From Acidobacteriota bacterium (lineage in GTDB: Bacteria > Acidobacteriota > Terriglobia > Bryobacterales > Bryobacteraceae): a DNA stretch of 64,000 nucleotides. The DNA lies in NCBI GenBank assembly GCA_025353165.1, contig JANXRE010000136.1:62001-126000 (forward strand), read 5' to 3'. The position numbers were made by a program, and so were the translations under genes. Below the pieces are notes generated by a model. The model made no database searches. It worked only from the letters and a program-made list of their open reading frames with translations, and had not been told where the DNA came from. The stretch's first letter is position 1. Each line of letters begins with the position of its first letter. Positions 33,204 to 42,881 of this stretch are shown here, piece by piece.

Positions 33204-33938
33204 TTGCTCATCCCGGTGTTCGTCACTCTGGTTGCTCTCGCCGGCGTAGCAGTCGGCGTGTATCTCACCGGCGTCGCGAAATGGTCGAGCCGGGCGGTGC
33301 CATTCAGCGGCGGCGTCCTCGTGGGCGTGGCGCTCTTTTTCGTTATGCCCGAGATGGCGAGTCTGTTCAGTTGGCCGCTAGCCCTAGCGTGGGCCGCTGC
33401 CGGATTCCTGGCGCTCTGGGCCGTCGACCGCTACGTCTATTCGGTCTGCCCAACCTGCTCGCACAACCACGATCACGATCACTGCGCCACCCGGCTGCAC
33501 GGATTCGCCGGGCCGCTGCTCACTGCCGCCGCGCTGCACAGCGTGCTCGATGGCTGGACCCTGGCCGCTTCGCGGGAAACCCACACCCTCGGCACGGCGC
33601 TCTTGTTCGGCATCGCCATCCATAAACTGCCGGAAGGGATCGCTCTCGGCGTGATCGTGCGCGCCGCTACGCAGTCGCGCGTTTCCGCGCTGGTGGGCTG
33701 TTCGCTCGCCGAAGCGGCGACACTGGCCGGCGCCGCGCTGGAGATCGCCCTCTACCCTTACGTCGGCCTGACCTGGATTTACGGCCTGCTCGCCCTGGCG
33801 GCGGGCAGCTTCCTGTACCTCGGGTATCACGCCATTCACGCCGAGTACCGGCGCCGGGGCGTGCTGCCCGCGTTGCTGCCGGCATTCGCCGGCGTCGCCG
33901 GATCCTCGGTCATCCGCCTGTTCGGCGGATTTCATTGA
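33204..33938 (+). CDS. ZIP-family divalent metal transporter
   Basis: 244 residues with eight likely membrane helices. Transport-site helices IV and V read [11 protein letters not shown] and [15 protein letters not shown], with the conserved His and Glu of the binuclear site. A cytoplasmic or periplasmic His-rich loop ([15 protein letters not shown]) follows helix III, typical for Zn binding. Starts at TTG 33204, 42 bp from the divergent glpX. Likely takes up Zn or Fe; specificity not determined. Confidence 0.9.
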   Translation: MLIPVFVTLVALAGVAVGVYLTGVAKWSSRAVPFSGGVLVGVALFFVMPEMASLFSWPLALAWAAAGFLALWAVDRYVYSVCPTCSHNHDHDHCATRLHGFAGPLLTAAALHSVLDGWTLAASRETHTLGTALLFGIAIHKLPEGIALGVIVRAATQSRVSALVGCSLAEAATLAGAALEIALYPYVGLTWIYGLLALAAGSFLYLGYHAIHAEYRRRGVLPALLPAFAGVAGSSVIRLFGGFH

Positions 33939-34808
33939 TCAGATCTTGAACGAACGCAGGTTCTTGTAGCTGATCCGCAGGCTGGCAATCGGATCGCCCG
34001 GCGTCTGATCCTGCTCGACATACACGTGCTGGACGCCGGCTCTCTCCGCCGCCCGCAGTACCGCCGGGAAATCGACCACGCCGGTGCCCACTTCCTTGAA
34101 CGAATACCCCGGCATGTTCTGGTCGTAGTGAACAGGCGTGCCAAAGGCTTTGTCTTTCAGGTGCAACTGCACGGCCCGGCGCCCGAACTTGAGAATTTGC
34201 TCCGCCGGATCCTGTCCCGCCACGCTCATCCAATACACGTCGATTTCCAGCGCCACCAGTTTCGGATCCCAGTACTGCAAGTAGTAATCCCAGGCGCGCT
34301 TGCCGGGCTCGCCCCCGAATTCGTAGGCGTGATTGTGATAGAAGAACTGCATCCCGAGCTTTTGCACCGCTTCTCCCGTGCGGTTCATGGCTTCCGAGAT
34401 TCGCTTGTAAGCGTCGGCATACTTCTGCGGTCCGCTGTACGGGCAGCCGACAAACTCGATGCCGTGCGACTTCAAGTCGTCGAGCGCGCTTTCCAGAGTG
34501 ACGCCTTCCGGCTGGGTTCCCTCGCCGGTAATCAGCGGGGTCTCCAGGTGAACGCTGCGGCACTTCAGGCCGTACTTGTCGAACAGCGGCGACAGCTTGT
34601 CCACATCCGCGCGGCCGGCCTCCACTTCCTTGTAGCCGATCTCGGAGATGGCCTTCAGGGTGGCGTCGGGGTCCTTCGGAAGCACGTTCCTGACGGTGTA
34701 TAGCTGCGCACCGACCGGTTTATCGTAGCCGGGCTTCTTCTTGGCGCTGGCGAGCGATGCGGCGATTGCACCCGCGCCCAGCAGGCCGCGGCGGGAAATG
34801 TCTGGCAT
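33939..34808 (-). CDS. Tat-exported sugar phosphate isomerase/epimerase-like protein
   Basis: 289-residue xylose-isomerase-like TIM barrel (AP endonuclease 2 superfamily). The Tat-type leader MPDISRRGLLGAGAIAASLA contains the SRRGLLG consensus. The metal site residues are visible in RSVHLET, FFYHNHAYEF, ALEIDVYWM (Glu/Asp), HLKDK and VEQDQ. Similar exported members are common in Acidobacteria and Planctomycetes, where they may act as 3-keto-sugar epimerases/hydratases. Its stop directly abuts that of the ZIP gene. Confidence 0.9.
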   Translation of the reverse strand: MPDISRRGLLGAGAIAASLASAKKKPGYDKPVGAQLYTVRNVLPKDPDATLKAISEIGYKEVEAGRADVDKLSPLFDKYGLKCRSVHLETPLITGEGTQPEGVTLESALDDLKSHGIEFVGCPYSGPQKYADAYKRISEAMNRTGEAVQKLGMQFFYHNHAYEFGGEPGKRAWDYYLQYWDPKLVALEIDVYWMSVAGQDPAEQILKFGRRAVQLHLKDKAFGTPVHYDQNMPGYSFKEVGTGVVDFPAVLRAAERAGVQHVYVEQDQTPGDPIASLRISYKNLRSFKI

Positions 34809-34836
34809 GGCCCAACCAGCATATCGCGCCGCCGCC

Positions 34837-37773
34837 CTACTTCCCAGTGCCGGTCAGGGTAATCTTCTGCGGCGAGGTCGGGTCGGAATCGTTGATGCTC
34901 ACCGTGGCAGTCCTGGTTCCTGTCGCCCGGGGAGTGAACGTTATGTTGACCGTGCAATTGGCGCCGCCTGCCAGCGCGGTGGAGCAGGTGGATGTTTGGC
35001 TGAAGTCTCCGGCATTCAGCCCGGTGAGGGTGATCGAAGCGACGGAAAGCGCGACCGCGCTCAGGTTCGTCAAGGTCGAGACCTTCGGGTTGCTGGTCGT
35101 CCCGACCGTCTGCGAAGAGAATGTGAATGTCTTCGGTGAGAGTAAGACGGCCGTGACCCCTGCCCCCGTCACTGAAACAGTTTGGGGGCTGCCGCCGGCG
35201 TTATCGGTCACGCTGATATTCGCAGTTTCTTTCTTCGTCGTGGATGGCTTGAACACCACGGTTATCACGCAACTCGCGTTCTGAGTGAGTGAACTGCCGC
35301 AGGTATTCGACTGCGTAAAATCGCCGGCATTTGTGCCGGTGGGCGCGATCGACGATAGGTTCAGCGTTGCCGTGCCATTGTTTGTCATCGTGGTGCTGAG
35401 CGGCGGGGAACTCTGATTGAAAAACTCATTCCCGAAAAACAGTTGCGTCGGATTAAAGGACACACCCGGCGCGCCAAGGACCGTGCCCGTGAGGGCCACC
35501 ACTTGAGGGCTACTAGGGTCGCCATCGTTGATGGTCAAGGGCCCGGTGTACGATTGGAGGCTATGGGGTGAAAACGTTACACTTATGGTGCAGCTTTTGT
35601 TGGCCGCGAGCGACAGGCCGCAAGTGTTCGTCTCGGTGAACCCGGCAGTCGTCGTGATGGCGCCAATGTGCAGAGCCTGAACCTTACTCAAATTGGTCAA
35701 CTTGACTACCTGCGCCTTGCTGCTGGTGTTGATGACCTGATTGGGGAAATTGAGGCTCAACGGCGTCAGCCGTATCGTCTGCGTGGGAACAGTCACTGAA
35801 AGCGCTATTGTTCTCGTCACGCTTCCGCTATTCGACAGCACCGTGAATAAGTATGTTCCGGGAGGCGTTGTCGTCGCAGCGGTGAACGTGAGCGCCGCGG
35901 AACCGCCGGCCGCCACGGGGTTGGCGCTGAATGTAGCCGTCGCGCCCCGTATGGCAGACACCCCGTCGAAAGAAAATGAAACATTCCCGGTAAACCCGGC
36001 CAGCGCAACTGTTTGGAGATTGAAAACAGTGGCGCCGGAGAGGTCGATCGTATTAACGCCGCTGTCAACCAGAAGAAAGTAGTCGGGTGGGGTTGCGCTC
36101 GCTCCGTGGCGAACCGGCGCCGTGAAGGTGACGGCACAGGCTACGGCTGGATCCGTCGCGGGAGCGGCAAAACTGGAGTTCGCATCTTGCCCCGAAGTCG
36201 ACTGCCACTGGGCGAACGTCTCAGCCGTGCCCGCGCTAGGCGTGGGAACCGTAAACGGCGTTGAGTTCGAGGCATTCCACCAATCGTTGAAATCTGAATG
36301 GAGCGTAGACTGAAACTGCGTCCAGTCCGTTCCTCCCAGGTACCCATCCTTAAAGACCTGCTGAGACGCCCCGACCCCTACTATCGTGTTGTTGGTGATC
36401 GTCACATTCTGGGTGAGGAGGTTATAATTCTGCCCTGTCTCCCAGTTCGTAACAGCGATTCCGCCAGCCACGCCAGTGACGAGAATTTGCGATACCGCGT
36501 TGTTGTAAAACAGGTTGTTATGAATCGTCGTCTGATCCGAATTCCTCAGGACGAAACCGGCATAGCCGCTGGCGGAAAAGCTACTGGAGCAGAACTTGCT
36601 GTTGGTGACTGAAAGCGGTCCTTCGTTCTTCTCGTTCAGCGCGGATACTAAATTCTGGGCCGAGAATACGGAATCCGCGGAGGCGTTCTGCGTATCGGTA
36701 TCCCAATGGATACTGAACGTCTGGTTGTAGACAGCCGTGTGTCCCGCGATAGCGTCGTTATGATCCGAGAACAGGTGCATTCCCCCGCTGTTCCAGGTGT
36801 AATATGCTCCCTGAGCGCCGCGCCAATTGTTGTAGGAGCTCTCGTTATGCTGCCAGAGAATATTCTTCAACTGGAAGGCTTGGAATCCGGCTGCGCCATC
36901 GTGATCGGCGATGCTGCTGGTGACCGTGATGTTCGATGTGGGGTTGTTCAGGGCGATTCCCTGTCCGTTGTTCCAGATAAACGAATCCGTATCGAAAAGA
37001 ATATTCGTGATCTGCCCTGAAACGTTCACCGCCGCGGCGTCGTGACACGGATTGCCATACTGGAAGGTAAGGCCCCGGAACACAATTCCATTGATCGGCT
37101 TCCCATTGTTGCTAACGACATTCAGCAGCGTTGGATTGGTGGCCACCTCAACATCCGCCGTTTGCATGTCCGTCGCCGCCGGAGGCCAAACGTAAATCGT
37201 CGAGTGGGTTTCATCGACGAAGAAGCTGCCGGGGTAGATCATCTCGGCAAGGCTCAGCACCTGCGTCATTTGGGCGCCGTTGACGAAAACCATCTCCCGG
37301 CGCAGCACGATCTGCGGTTCATATGGCGCGCCGTTCCCATCGGCGGCGCAGTAACCCCACTGGTTAGGCCACGAGGCGGTAAAGATACTGGAATTGCCGG
37401 TATAGGCGCTCCAGCCGGTATACTGGACAGCACCCGAAATCAGGACGGTGCCGTTCGTCGCCGCCTGAAAGGTCATCGGCATCGAGCCCTGGTTCGGTGC
37501 GGATGCGACCGTAAGCACCTCGCGGTAAGTGCCCGGATTGACGATCACGCGGGTGCCGATTCCGGCGACGTTATTAGCCGTCGCGATTAAGATGCTTGCT
37601 CCGATCGTCTTCAGGGGCAGCGTCTGCGTCCCAGGGTTCGAATCGGATCCATTGGTTCCATCCACATAGATGAATGCAGTCTCTAGACTCTCGTTGACCG
37701 TGGCCTGAGCCCAGGCCGATGCCGCGAATAGAGACAGTGCGGCGACAGTACGGAATACGATCCTAATGAGCAT
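34837..37773 (-). CDS. Secreted right-handed beta-helix protein with three ASPM/choice-of-anchor repeats
   Basis: 978 residues with signal peptide MLIRIVFRTVAALSLFAASAWAQ. Residues about 30-640 form a DUF1565/pectate-lyase-like beta-helix (AFIYVDGTNGSDSNPGTQTLP, then NPGTYREV, repeated N-ladder motifs such as NSGGMHLFSDHND). The last about 310 residues contain three ASPM-SPD-2-Hydin-type beta repeats, each with NxG-x-F and a Cys pair (SNTCGSSLTQNASCVITVVFKP). The upstream in-frame ATG at 37803 gives no signal peptide; ATG 37773 follows GGGAG. Probably binds or cleaves an extracellular polysaccharide; catalytic residues were not identified. Confidence 0.88.
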   Translation of the reverse strand: MLIRIVFRTVAALSLFAASAWAQATVNESLETAFIYVDGTNGSDSNPGTQTLPLKTIGASILIATANNVAGIGTRVIVNPGTYREVLTVASAPNQGSMPMTFQAATNGTVLISGAVQYTGWSAYTGNSSIFTASWPNQWGYCAADGNGAPYEPQIVLRREMVFVNGAQMTQVLSLAEMIYPGSFFVDETHSTIYVWPPAATDMQTADVEVATNPTLLNVVSNNGKPINGIVFRGLTFQYGNPCHDAAAVNVSGQITNILFDTDSFIWNNGQGIALNNPTSNITVTSSIADHDGAAGFQAFQLKNILWQHNESSYNNWRGAQGAYYTWNSGGMHLFSDHNDAIAGHTAVYNQTFSIHWDTDTQNASADSVFSAQNLVSALNEKNEGPLSVTNSKFCSSSFSASGYAGFVLRNSDQTTIHNNLFYNNAVSQILVTGVAGGIAVTNWETGQNYNLLTQNVTITNNTIVGVGASQQVFKDGYLGGTDWTQFQSTLHSDFNDWWNASNSTPFTVPTPSAGTAETFAQWQSTSGQDANSSFAAPATDPAVACAVTFTAPVRHGASATPPDYFLLVDSGVNTIDLSGATVFNLQTVALAGFTGNVSFSFDGVSAIRGATATFSANPVAAGGSAALTFTAATTTPPGTYLFTVLSNSGSVTRTIALSVTVPTQTIRLTPLSLNFPNQVINTSSKAQVVKLTNLSKVQALHIGAITTTAGFTETNTCGLSLAANKSCTISVTFSPHSLQSYTGPLTINDGDPSSPQVVALTGTVLGAPGVSFNPTQLFFGNEFFNQSSPPLSTTMTNNGTATLNLSSIAPTGTNAGDFTQSNTCGSSLTQNASCVITVVFKPSTTKKETANISVTDNAGGSPQTVSVTGAGVTAVLLSPKTFTFSSQTVGTTSNPKVSTLTNLSAVALSVASITLTGLNAGDFSQTSTCSTALAGGANCTVNITFTPRATGTRTATVSINDSDPTSPQKITLTGTGK

Positions 37774-38057
37774 GAATTTACTCCCAGATACGTGAATACG
37801 CATCTTGTTTAAGAACATGTACAACCCCCGCGGGCCGCCGTGGATGCTCCACGTTGCGGAGGGGATTGCGAGCGACACCATTACTGTGCCGGTGGTTGCC
37901 GTCTGAAAGCCTTTTACCGGCGTCGACCTGCGGGAAAGTGCTTTCCAGGATCGCATTGGTCGCAATTGGGTCCGGGTCGCTGGGAAGGTCCCGGATCGAT
38001 GTAAAACTCCCTCTTATAATACTAATACTACTCTTATTTAATAACCTTAGTCAACTT

Positions 38058-38083
38058 AATTTGTGGCATATGTCGCACAAATT
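38058..38083. promoter_or_regulatory. Inverted repeat in the beta-helix/LysR gap
   Basis: AATTTGTG-N10-CACAAATT, perfect 8-bp arms, in the 482-bp gap between the divergent beta-helix (start 37773) and LysR-type (start 38256) genes. The T-N-A spaced dyad fits a LysR-type box. The same gap has an unusually AT-rich stretch (38010-38045) likely to hold promoters; nothing else recognised. Confidence 0.5.
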
Positions 38084-38255
38084 TGAGAGCTTCAGGACTT
38101 GCGCGGGCTTGCCCAGGCTCGCCTCGTCCGGTACCATCGGATCGACGGTCTGCTGTTGATACAATAAACAAGATCCGGCAGTCTCCCGTCGAACGCGCGC
38201 GCGCCGGAGTGCTGGTGCGTTGCACAGTGGCGTGCGGGGAGAAGAGCGCCCCATT

Positions 38256-39218
38256 ATGGATCTTGACCAACTTCACACGTTCCTGGAAATTGTCCGGCTG
38301 AAAAGCTTCTCGAAAGCCGCTCAGACATGTTACCGGACGCAGCCCGCTATCAGTGCGCAGGTGCGCCAGCTAGAGCAGGAAATGAACACGGCACTGTTCG
38401 AGCGGCTGGGAACCCGCATCGCGCTCACAACGGCGGGTAAGATCTTCGCGGAATACGCCGAGCAGATCCTCGACTTGCGCCGGCGCGCGCAGGACTCCAT
38501 CAACGAGCTCGCCCGCACGCCCCGGGGCGAACTGGTCATCGCGGCCAACGAGGCCACCTGCATCTACGTTCTGCCCCGGGTCTTCTCCGAATTCAAGAAA
38601 GAGTTCCCGGCGGTGCAGCTGCTCGTCGACCGTTCGTACGGTTCGCGGGTGGTTCAGGCGGTGGTCGATAATCTCGCCGATTTCGGGATCACCCAGTTGC
38701 CGGTTCAGGAGAAGCGGCTGCAAGTCGCAAAAATTCACTCCGACGAGATCAAGCTGCTGGCGCCGGCGGATCACCGGATCGCGGCCCGGGCTCAGGTTCT
38801 GCCGCGCGATCTGGTTGGCATGCCGCTGCTCCTGCCGAAGTCCGGCACGACGCGCGCGAGGCTAAACCACTGGATGGAAACCATCGAGGACTCCATCCAG
38901 ATTTCGATGGAACTGGATTCCACCGAGATGATCAAGCGTTTCGTCATGGCCGGACTCGGGCTGTCGTTCCTCGCCGGTTCTCATTGCCAGGAGGAAATCT
39001 CCGCCGGGAAACTGGCCGCCATTTCGCTGGGGCCGGAACCAATGATCCGGCACCTTGGGCTAATCTATAGGAAGGACAAGGCGCTCTCCAAGGCGGCTTT
39101 GGGGTTTATCCAGGTGACCCTGGCGCACGCCGGCGAGGAACAATCCGCGGGCGCAGGAGTTGGAACAAATGGACCGCGTTACAGTCAAAACGTCGACCAT
39201 CTTCGTGTCGGTCGGTGA
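38256..39218 (+). CDS. LysR-family regulator (CysB/CbbR-like)
   Basis: 320 residues. N-terminal HTH: MDLDQLHTFLEIVRLKSFSK, AAQTCYRTQPAISAQVRQLEQ, LFERLGTRIALTTAG. Effector domain 90-300 (GELVIAANEATCIYVLPRVFSEF, LPRDLVGMPLLLPKSGTTR, GLGLSFLAGS). ATG 38256 gives the exact LysR N-terminus; the upstream TTG 38220 extension has no family match. The C-terminus is extended by about 20 residues where the next gene overlaps. Target is unknown; a palindrome lies about 175 bp upstream. Confidence 0.93.
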   Translation: MDLDQLHTFLEIVRLKSFSKAAQTCYRTQPAISAQVRQLEQEMNTALFERLGTRIALTTAGKIFAEYAEQILDLRRRAQDSINELARTPRGELVIAANEATCIYVLPRVFSEFKKEFPAVQLLVDRSYGSRVVQAVVDNLADFGITQLPVQEKRLQVAKIHSDEIKLLAPADHRIAARAQVLPRDLVGMPLLLPKSGTTRARLNHWMETIEDSIQISMELDSTEMIKRFVMAGLGLSFLAGSHCQEEISAGKLAAISLGPEPMIRHLGLIYRKDKALSKAALGFIQVTLAHAGEEQSAGAGVGTNGPRYSQNVDHLRVGR

Positions 39219-39513
39219 TGAGACGCGCGTGTACCGGTCGCTCGGCGACATTCCGCCGACCCTGCGGAAAAAGCTGGAGCAATCCACGACCGGCATCAAC
39301 GCGGCCACCATTTTCATTGCGGATAAGAAGGGCCGGGAGGAGATTGTCCGCGCCGTGCGCGGCCTCCCGACCGGACTCGAAGGCCGCGTGAAGACGGAAT
39401 TGCGCGCCAACGCGCAACCGCCTTCTCGTTTGATGAACTGGAATGCGTGGCTGGAGTTGCTGTTGCCCGGCGTTGTCGGCCTGCTGATCTGGCTCGCGTT
39501 TACCGCGCGGTAG
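39169..39513 (+). CDS. Small C-terminally membrane-anchored hypothetical protein
   Basis: 114 residues, family not recognised. Basic/hydrophilic N-terminal domain (VSVGDETRVYRSLGDIPPTLRKKLE, IFIADKKGREEIVRAVRGLP) and one C-terminal membrane helix (WLELLLPGVVGLLIWLAF) with a positive tail, a tail-anchored layout. Start ATG 39169 has AGGAG about 10 bp upstream; it overlaps the end of the LysR gene by 50 bp in another frame. Located between LysR and ileS. Confidence 0.65.
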   Translation: MDRVTVKTSTIFVSVGDETRVYRSLGDIPPTLRKKLEQSTTGINAATIFIADKKGREEIVRAVRGLPTGLEGRVKTELRANAQPPSRLMNWNAWLELLLPGVVGLLIWLAFTAR

Positions 39514-39540
39514 TGGCGGCCCCAGTTGAGATGGAATTCA

Positions 39541-42366
39541 ATGGATCCCGATAATTTTGACTTGAAGACGACCGTAAACCTCCCGCGCACAGCTTTCCCG
39601 ATGAAGGCCAACCTGCCGGAGAGCGAGCCGCGGACGCTCTCGCGATGGCGAGAGATGGACCTCTATGCACGCATCCGGGCGGAGCGCGCCGGGGCTCCGC
39701 TGTACGTGCTGCACGACGGGCCGCCCTACGCCAACGGCAACATTCATCTGGGGCACGCGTTCAATAAGATCCTGAAGGACTTCATCGTCAAGACGAAGAC
39801 CATGGCGGGCTACGATTCGCCGTACATTCCCGGATGGGACTGCCACGGGCTGCCGATCGAGATCAAAGTGGACAGCGAACTCGGAGCCAAGAAGGCTTCG
39901 ATGAGCGCCGCCCAGATCCGCGGCGAATGCCGCAAGTACGCCGAGAAATACGTGCGGCTTCAGGCCGCCGATTTCCAGCGGCTAGGGATTTTCGGGCGCT
40001 GGGACAAGCCGTACGTGACCATGTCGCCAGACTTCGAAGCCGTCATCGCGGGAGCGTTCGTCGACTTCCTGGAGAAGGGCTACGTCTACAAAGGCCTGAA
40101 GCCCGTCAACTGGTGCATCCATTGCCGCACGGCGCTGGCCGAGGCGGAAGTCGAGTACGAGAACCACACCAGTCCGTCGATTTGGGTTCGTTTCGCACTC
40201 ACCTCGGACCCGGCCGGAATCAGCCCGGCGCTGGCGGGGAAGCGGGTTTACGGGCTGATCTGGACGACGACGCCCTGGACGATTCCCGCGAACGTGGCGA
40301 TCGCGTTTCATCCAACATTTGTGTACGCTGCCGTGGAAACGGGCGGCGATACTTACATCGTTGCCGAGGAACTGGTGGACGCGACCGCCAAAGCTGCCGG
40401 CTGGGCCGAATACCGGATCGTGGCGAAGTTCCCCGGATCGCAAATGGAAGGCGCGATTTTCCGGCATCCGCTCCTGGAGCGCGATTCCGTGGGCGTGCTC
40501 GCCGATTACGTGACGCTCGACGCCGGCACCGGTGCGGTCCACACCGCACCGGGCCACGGCCAGGAGGATTTCCTGACCGGGCGGAAGTACCAGATCGAGC
40601 CCTACACCCCGGTGGATAGCCACGGCCGATTTTTCCATGCCGAGGGCGCGGCCGGCCACCTGCCGGAGGAACTGATCGGCAGGAACGTGTGGCAGGGCAA
40701 CCCGATCGTGATCGATCTGCTGAAGCAGCATGGAGCTTTGCTGGCACAGCAGGACCTCCGGCACAGCTACCCGCACTGCTGGCGATGCCACCACCCCACG
40801 ATCTTCCGCGCCACCGAACAGTGGTTCATCGGTATGGACCGTCACAATCTTCGCGGCGCGGCGTGCGACGCCGCGCGCAACGTGAAGTGGGTGCCGGCCT
40901 GGGGCGAGGAGCGAATGCTCGGCATGGTGAACACCCGCCCGGATTGGTGCATCTCGCGCCAGCGGGTGTGGGGCGTGCCCATCACGGTCTTCTACTGCGA
41001 AACATGCACCGAAGCGATGACCGACCCCGCGGTCCTGCGGCGCGCGGTGGACAAGTTCCGGACGCATTCGTCGGACGCCTGGTACACGATGAGCGTCGCG
41101 GAGCTGATTGGCGAAGACGTCCGCTGCTCGAAATGCGGCGGAGCGGAGTTCCGCAAGGAAAACGATATTCTCGACGTGTGGTTTGAATCGGGATCGAGCC
41201 AGTTCGCGGTGTTGACTCCCGAGAACGGATTGCCGTGGCCCAGCGAAATGTACCTGGAAGGCGGCGATCAGTATCGCGGCTGGTTCCAGAGCTCGCTGCT
41301 GGTGGGCGTGGGTCTTCGCGGAGCTGCTCCATATCGCGAATGCCTCACGCACGGATTCACGCAGGACGCCAACGGCAGGGCGATGTCGAAATCGCTCGGC
41401 AACACGATCGAACCGGAGAAGATCATCAAGCAGTACGGCGCGGAGGTGATCCGGCTGTGGGTCGCGTCGGTGGAGTTCAGCGACGACGTCCGGCTCTCCC
41501 CGGTGATCCTGACGCGGCTGGCGGAGGCGTACCGGAAATTCCGCAACACGTTCCGGTATGCGCTGGGCAACCTGTCCGACTTCGACCCTGCAAAGCACGC
41601 GGTGCCGGCGGACGAGCTGGTCGAGATCGATCAGTGGATTCTGGCCCGCGCGGAAGACCTGGTGCGGAAGTGCCTCGACTGGTACCGGGAATACGCCTTC
41701 CACAAGGTGTATCGCGCGGCCTACGATTTCGCGACCATCGACCTGAGCTCGGTGTACTTCGACGTGCTGAAGGACCGGCTGTACACGTCGGCGCCGAATT
41801 CAAAGGCCCGGCGGAGCGCCCAGACCGCGCTCTACCGGATCAACGACGCGCTCGTGCGTCTGCTCGCGCCGGTGATGGCGTTCACGACGGACGAAGTCTG
41901 GCAATACATGAAGCACCCCGAGGGTGCGCCGGCCTCCTCCGTGCACCTGACACTGTTCCCGAAGCCCGAGGAGTTGACCGCGGGCATCCCGGCGAGCGCT
42001 CGCGAAAGGCTGGCCAATTGGGACACGCTGCTGCCGCTTCGCGATCAGGTGCTCAAGAGCCTGGAAGCGGCGCGAATTGACAAGTTCATCGGCGCGTCGC
42101 TGGAGGCGAAGGTGCACGTGGATGCCGGCGCGGAGACGTATTCCCTGCTCGACGAGTACGCGGCCGACCTGCCGGCGCTCTTTATCGTTTCGCAGGTCTC
42201 GATCGGCAACGGCCTGGACGGCATTGGCGTGCGGGTGGAGAGAGCCGACGGAACCAAGTGCGAGAGGTGCTGGAAATACACCACGGATGTGGGCAGCGAT
42301 CCCGAATTCCCGACCGCTTGCGCGCCGTGCGCGGCGACCGTGAAGGAAATGCGGAACGAGGGTTGA
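39541..42366 (+). CDS. ileS: Isoleucyl-tRNA synthetase
   Basis: Charges tRNA-Ile. 941 residues: class I HIGH motif as HLGH in YANGNIHLGHAFNK, the CP1 editing domain (WTTTPWTIPANVAIAFHP, GTGAVHTAPGHGQEDF), the GWDCHGLPIE segment, KMSKS as AMSKS in NGRAMSKSLGN, the anticodon-binding domain and a C-terminal zinc finger (CERCWKYT and CAPC). ATG 39541 chosen; the upstream TTG 39526 has no support. It directly precedes lspA with overlapping stop and start (TGATG), the well-known ileS-lspA arrangement. Confidence 0.98.
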   Translation: MDPDNFDLKTTVNLPRTAFPMKANLPESEPRTLSRWREMDLYARIRAERAGAPLYVLHDGPPYANGNIHLGHAFNKILKDFIVKTKTMAGYDSPYIPGWDCHGLPIEIKVDSELGAKKASMSAAQIRGECRKYAEKYVRLQAADFQRLGIFGRWDKPYVTMSPDFEAVIAGAFVDFLEKGYVYKGLKPVNWCIHCRTALAEAEVEYENHTSPSIWVRFALTSDPAGISPALAGKRVYGLIWTTTPWTIPANVAIAFHPTFVYAAVETGGDTYIVAEELVDATAKAAGWAEYRIVAKFPGSQMEGAIFRHPLLERDSVGVLADYVTLDAGTGAVHTAPGHGQEDFLTGRKYQIEPYTPVDSHGRFFHAEGAAGHLPEELIGRNVWQGNPIVIDLLKQHGALLAQQDLRHSYPHCWRCHHPTIFRATEQWFIGMDRHNLRGAACDAARNVKWVPAWGEERMLGMVNTRPDWCISRQRVWGVPITVFYCETCTEAMTDPAVLRRAVDKFRTHSSDAWYTMSVAELIGEDVRCSKCGGAEFRKENDILDVWFESGSSQFAVLTPENGLPWPSEMYLEGGDQYRGWFQSSLLVGVGLRGAAPYRECLTHGFTQDANGRAMSKSLGNTIEPEKIIKQYGAEVIRLWVASVEFSDDVRLSPVILTRLAEAYRKFRNTFRYALGNLSDFDPAKHAVPADELVEIDQWILARAEDLVRKCLDWYREYAFHKVYRAAYDFATIDLSSVYFDVLKDRLYTSAPNSKARRSAQTALYRINDALVRLLAPVMAFTTDEVWQYMKHPEGAPASSVHLTLFPKPEELTAGIPASARERLANWDTLLPLRDQVLKSLEAARIDKFIGASLEAKVHVDAGAETYSLLDEYAADLPALFIVSQVSIGNGLDGIGVRVERADGTKCERCWKYTTDVGSDPEFPTACAPCAATVKEMRNEG

Positions 42367-42881
42367 TGAACACCCGCCTGACGCCGTTTCTCTTCTCGAT
42401 CGGCGTGTTCGTCCTCGACCGGCTGACCAAGCATTCAATCCGGTCCGGTGTCTCGTTGTGGGAAAACATCACCGTCGTCCCCGGCTTCTTCTACATCGTG
42501 CACGCGGAAAACCGCGGGGCGGCCTTCGGCTTCCTGTCGGATTCGGCGAACCCGCTGCGCACGTTCTTCCTCATCGGGCTTTCCGCGGTAGTGATGCTTT
42601 TCATCTGCGGCCTGCTGTGGAACCCGGTTCGAGCCGGGCTGGGCAACGGCTGGTTATCGCGCTGCGGGCTGGCGTTTGTGCTGGGCGGGGCGGCCGGCAA
42701 TCTCTACGACCGGGCGATTCGCGGCACGGTCACGGATTTTCTGGAGTTCTACTTCGGATCGTACGTGTTCCCCGCCTTCAACGTTGCCGATTCGGCGATC
42801 ACGATCGGGGCGGGCCTGCTGCTGATCGAGATGTGGCACACGAGGACTGGGCGAGAGGGGGCGCATAACCGTGCTGCCTAA
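42366..42881 (+). CDS. lspA: Lipoprotein signal peptidase (signal peptidase II)
   Basis: Inner-membrane aspartic protease that removes the signal peptide from diacylated prolipoproteins. 171 residues, four membrane helices, catalytic Asp pair in GNLYDRAIRG and FNVADSAI, and the conserved N-x-G-x-A-F segment (ENRGAAFGF). It overlaps ileS by 1 bp and lgt by 11 bp, so both lipoprotein-maturation enzymes are co-transcribed. Confidence 0.97.
   Translation: MNTRLTPFLFSIGVFVLDRLTKHSIRSGVSLWENITVVPGFFYIVHAENRGAAFGFLSDSANPLRTFFLIGLSAVVMLFICGLLWNPVRAGLGNGWLSRCGLAFVLGGAAGNLYDRAIRGTVTDFLEFYFGSYVFPAFNVADSAITIGAGLLLIEMWHTRTGREGAHNRAA

Noticed and set aside
37774-37965. N-terminal extension of the beta-helix protein
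   Set aside because: No signal peptide or domain; ATG 37773 has both a ribosome site and a leader.
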